NCBI RefSeq assembly: GCF_018812025.1
Contig: NC_063052.1
Coordinates: 26,794,666-26,858,665, forward strand
Direction of reading: 5' to 3'
Source: Megalobrama amblycephala
Taxonomy: Eukaryota > Chordata > Actinopteri > Cypriniformes > Xenocyprididae
DNA: 64,000 bases
Of the stretch, positions 60,803-64,000 are shown in pieces (positions within the stretch are counted from its first letter, which is position 1; each line of letters opens with the position of its first letter). The translations under genes and the position numbers were made by a program. The notes below the pieces were generated by a model, which saw only the letters and a list, made by a program, of their open reading frames with translations, made no database searches and was not told where the DNA came from.

Positions 60803-60922
60803 CTAAAAATTTGTTGGAATATACAAACATAAGCCTTATGATTGGATTATCTGGACATTATTGATGTATTATTGATGTATTTAACAAATGTGTAGATATT
60901 TCAATCAAAGACTAATTCTTAC

Positions 60923-60987
60923 CTTTATGCTTACAGCTTGAAGCACAGCAAAAGCTTGAAGCAAAGTTGTTTCCTTCACAAAGGGGT
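60923..60987 (-). other. Noncoding leader exon 2 of IRG copy 3
   Basis: Shares 'gtgaaggaaac' with the other copies. Donor at 60923/60922 (GTAAGAA) and a likely TTTAG acceptor at 60988. Confidence 0.5.
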
Positions 60988-61094
60988 CTAAATGGTCTTT
61001 AAAGAAAGTTTTATACATTCAGTTACAGAATTACTGGTCTGACCTTTACAGTATACAGTACACATAAATGTACAAATCATTAGAAAATATGATA

Positions 61095-61097
<3 letters not shown>

Positions 61098-61154
<57 letters not shown>
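61098..61154. repeat. (AT)n microsatellite
   Basis: Pure AT run in the leader intron of IRG copy 3. Confidence 0.95.
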
Positions 61155-61158
<4 letters not shown>

Positions 61159-61204
61159 AACAAGTGATGCAGGAATATAAACATTTCTATATATACATTC
61201 TTAC

Positions 61205-61290
61205 CAAATATTTCTGAGCAAGAAGGCTCGAAGATACAACTCGAAGTATCAAAGCTTATGAGAGTGCACACCTAAATATCAGACATATGA
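61205..61290 (-). other. Noncoding leader exon 1 of IRG copy 3
   Basis: Donor TTTG|GTAAGAATG at 61205/61204, as in copies 1 and 2; start approximate. Confidence 0.45.
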
Positions 61291-61314
61291 TCAGAGTGAG
61301 ATACACCCAAACCC

Positions 61315-61336
61315 TTTCACTTTATTCCACTTTCAC
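61315..61336 (-). promoter_or_regulatory. Degenerate IRF/ISRE-type element of IRG copy 3
   Basis: Two TTTCAC blocks (61315-61320 and 61331-61336) are separated by 10 bp instead of being adjacent, leaving GTGAAAGTGGAA as the best remaining site. The surroundings ('gagatacaccc') match copy 1. Confidence 0.55.
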
Positions 61337-61508
61337 TGTTATGAATCACCGGCAACTAGTCAAATGAGCAGTAAATGATTCCTTTGTTAAGACACATAGG
61401 TGCAAGTGGTATAAGAGGACCAGCACTCATTAAAAAGACAGGACAACAACCTGTAGAAAAATTATGCATGGGTAAAATAGGACTACTGGCCTGTAATTGC
61501 CTCAACTC

Positions 61509-62292
61509 TTAAAGGGATAGTTCACCCAAAAATGAAAATTTGATGTTTATCTGCTTACCCCCAGCGCATCCAAGATGTAGGTAACTTTGTTTGTTTCTTC
61601 AGTAGAACACAAATGATGATTTTTAACTCCAACCGTTGCCGTCTGTCAGTCAAATAATGTGAGTGAATGGGAACTTCTACTATAAGAGTAAATAAAACTT
61701 GCATAGACAAATCCAAATTAAACCCTGCGGCTCGTGACGACACATTGATGTCCTAAGACATGAAACGATCGGTTTGTGCGAGAAACCGAACAGTATTTAT
61801 ATCATTTTTGACCTCTAATACACCACTATGTCCAACTGCACTCGTTAGTAAGGTCTGATCGCGCTCTGACAGCGGCAGTGATGTCTCACGCATTTACTTC
61901 AATGAGTGCTAGACATCACTGCCGCTGTCAGAGCGCAATCAGACCTCACTAAGCGAATGTTGAATGCAGTTGGACATAGTGGTGTATTAGAGTTAAAAAA
62001 TGATATAAATACTGTTCGGTTTCTCGCACAAACCGATCGTTTCGTGTCTTAGGACATCAATGTGTCATCACGAGCCGCAGTGTTTAATTTGAACTTGTCT
62101 ATGCAAGTTTTATTTACTCTTATAGTAGAAGTTCCCATTCACTCGCATTATTTGACTGACAGACGGCAACGGTTGGAGTTAAAAATCATCATTTGTGTTC
62201 TACTGAAGAAACGAAGACACCTACATCTTGGATGCGCTGGGGGTAAGCAGATAAACATCAAATTTTCATTTTTGGGTAAACTATCCCTTTAA
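61509..62292. repeat. Long near-perfect fold-back TTAA-target element
   Basis: TTAAAGGGATAGTTCACCC at the left and the inverse at the right, TTAA at 61509-61512 and 62289-62292. The arms match over most of about 390 bp each and meet near 61,890. Matching open frames of about 60 residues on opposite strands (MSSRAA.FNL.LSMQVLF) are the two arms read in mirror, not genes. Confidence 0.9.
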
Positions 62293-64000
62293 CGTTACTG
62301 TAGTATGAAGCAGAGCATGGCCGAATGCTGTGTGAGCAGTAACGCAGCTGCTGGAGTGATTGCTAATAACAGACAACCACGACACACATCTCGACAGCAG
62401 CGGATCTTTTATTATGCCACAGTCGCCGCTCCCGCTTCTTCCGGTCATGTGCACGTGGGGTAAAGCAGCGCTGTTTTATCATTTTATATACATTTGAGTG
62501 TTGAAAGTTGTTATAGTGCTACTCTGTGTGCTCGCTCAGCAGCTGCTGTGAAACACTTGTTGCACACTTCAGAAAGCTAGATCGATATTAGGCATGGTAA
62601 AACATGGTATTCGCTGTAAATCAAGAAAAAAAGATTTAAACAAAAAGACTAAACATGTTGAGCTATATAACAATGTTTAGTTTTCTGTCGATGAATGTAT
62701 CCAAACAGTTGCACCCCTGTCTAATAAAATATATCACATAATATATTAAAGCATCTTTGATGTTTCCATGTTTTCGACAAAATAAAACCAGAAATCAAGG
62801 GTAATGCGGATATGATGTCATTGATAGGTGACATTTTTTTCTGGATTTAAACATTCTTGGAAACATTTGGGATAATGTAGGTGCACAAGTCAACAAAATA
62901 TATAATGTTCTAGTGTTTTTTGGATATTTTAATCTAAAAATCCTACATATTGTGCCTTTAACTGGTTGCATATGTCAGATTTATTGCATGACTTGGGCAG
63001 AGAAGCTGTTGCTATCAAACATTGTTTACTTAATCAGCTGAGTCAGTGTAATGGTGAAGGGATAGCTCAAATAGGCCAATTGATGGAAGGTTTGCGAAGA
63101 CATTTCATGCTCCCTTGTAAAAGTATTTTTTTAGTATTTTTAAAATACAAAAATACAGTAGTTTATTTTGATAAATGGTGTGGCTGCTGTATTTTGTAGT
63201 TTATTTTGATACACTTAAAATTAAGGTATTTGGTATTTTATTTTAAAATACATTTTGATGTATTTTTTGCCCAACCCTGTCTGCACCCTTTTGGAACCCA
63301 GAGGTAGAGGAATCTGCTCTTTTATTGACAGTTTGGGTACTGTTGGCTGTAGGGCCAGTGGCAGAACTGAAACAAAATTCAACAAAACATTCTCCACCCG
63401 GCCCTTCTCTGGGGGATGGAGTGGTGCCGTCACCATCTCCCAAAGAGCTGCTCCCTCCATCTCTGGGTTGCCCGTCTCAGGGTCACTTACTCATGGGGGG
63501 ATGCCACGGAGATTCACTTGGTGGGAAAGCCCCCACTGTAACTCTCAAGTCACCCTGGCTATACATCCGAAGTAGCCCTCTTCTTATTACCTGAAAAAGA
63601 ACTTGATCAGGGCATAGGCAAGAGAACTCCACCTCGTCTGAGGTATTCGAGTCTCGACCACAGCACAGAGATGGTCATCTTCCCGCAATGGGTGCATGAC
63701 TCATCCATGAAAGCTAACTCAGTGTGTTTTAAGCCAGACACATGAGGCATTGATTGTGACTATCAGACGGAGCCAGGTAACAACACGATGGCAGAGTGAC
63801 AACGTCACACCTGTGTTTTGCTTTTTTAGTGAAATTTAGCTCTTTTTCAGTGCAGAAGCATACAGGGGAAATGGCCATGTCACAGCTTGCAGGAATTAGT
63901 ACAGCCTGCACTGTGCAAGGAAAACTCTTTTAGGCTGTTATTGAAACAGCAGAAATGCTCTTAAAGATTGCGACCACCGCTGCAGTGCCATTACATCAAC
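62293..64000. other. Unassigned sequence, partly repeat-like
   Basis: Contains 'atcctacatattgtgccttt' near 62,940, which resembles a DNA-element terminus. From 63,270 to 63,960 a GC-richer stretch has short overlapping frames on both strands and no recognisable domain or splice pattern. A retroelement fragment is possible. I cannot support a gene here. Confidence 0.3.

Noticed and set aside
61555..62292. Two similar proteins of 62 and 76 residues on opposite strands
   Set aside because: They are the mirrored arms of one fold-back element, not a gene pair.
63221..63600. Possible gene on either strand near the right edge
   Set aside because: Overlapping frames of similar length on both strands, no recognisable domain, no convincing splice sites.

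Overview
The window looks like nuclear DNA from a teleost, most likely a cyprinid. The reasons are AT-rich, intron-containing vertebrate genes, a fish-type immunity-related GTPase cluster, and very dense fish DNA-transposon debris (TTAA-target fold-back elements, hAT and Harbinger-like MITEs, Tc1). No database search was possible. Exon boundaries were read by hand from GT-AG signals and reading-frame continuity.

Region 1 (1-18,000) holds the 5' half of a death-associated protein kinase 2-like gene on the minus strand. Five coding exons run from the start codon at 11,245 down to 1,431, and the rest of the kinase lies left of the window. A spliced 5' leader probably begins near 17.8-17.9 kb. 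Its introns hold a 1.4 kb AT-rich tandem array, nested hAT-type elements (three in the window have 8-bp target duplications, two of them here), a fold-back element and a minisatellite. Region 2 (18,000-23,600) has no gene that I recognise and is built mainly of inverted-repeat elements.

Region 3 (23,600-38,100) carries two tail-to-tail genes: sh2d2a (TSAd-like SH2 adaptor, plus strand, nine coding exons, about 527 aa) and ssr2 (TRAP-beta, minus strand, five coding exons plus a noncoding first exon). Human SSR2 and SH2D2A both lie in 1q22-q23, which supports the assignment. Region 4 (38,700-42,280) is an LTR-like composite. Two related ends of about 220-245 bp enclose an internal region with two different in-frame 30-bp minisatellites, and a dead Tc1 element has inserted into the left end.

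Region 5 (42,500-61,350) is a tandem array of three immunity-related GTPase (IRG) genes on the minus strand. Each has two noncoding 5' exons, a GTPase exon and a C-terminal exon, and each is preceded by an interferon-response-type TTTCACTTTCAC element (degenerate in the third). Copies 1 and 2 encode 398 aa. Copy 3 is broken by a stop inside the P-loop and a frameshift. Between copies 2 and 3 lie many transposon remnants: a THAP-domain fragment inside a mariner-like remnant, three TTAA-target elements placed end to end, a Gypsy integrase remnant with its 3' LTR, hAT elements and a solo LTR. Region 6 (61,500-64,000) is a fold-back element followed by sequence I cannot assign.

The genes fall into two themes: immune signalling (sh2d2a, the IRG array) and basic cell functions (ssr2 in the ER translocon, the DAPK2-like kinase). 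Nothing in the sequence shows that they act as one unit.
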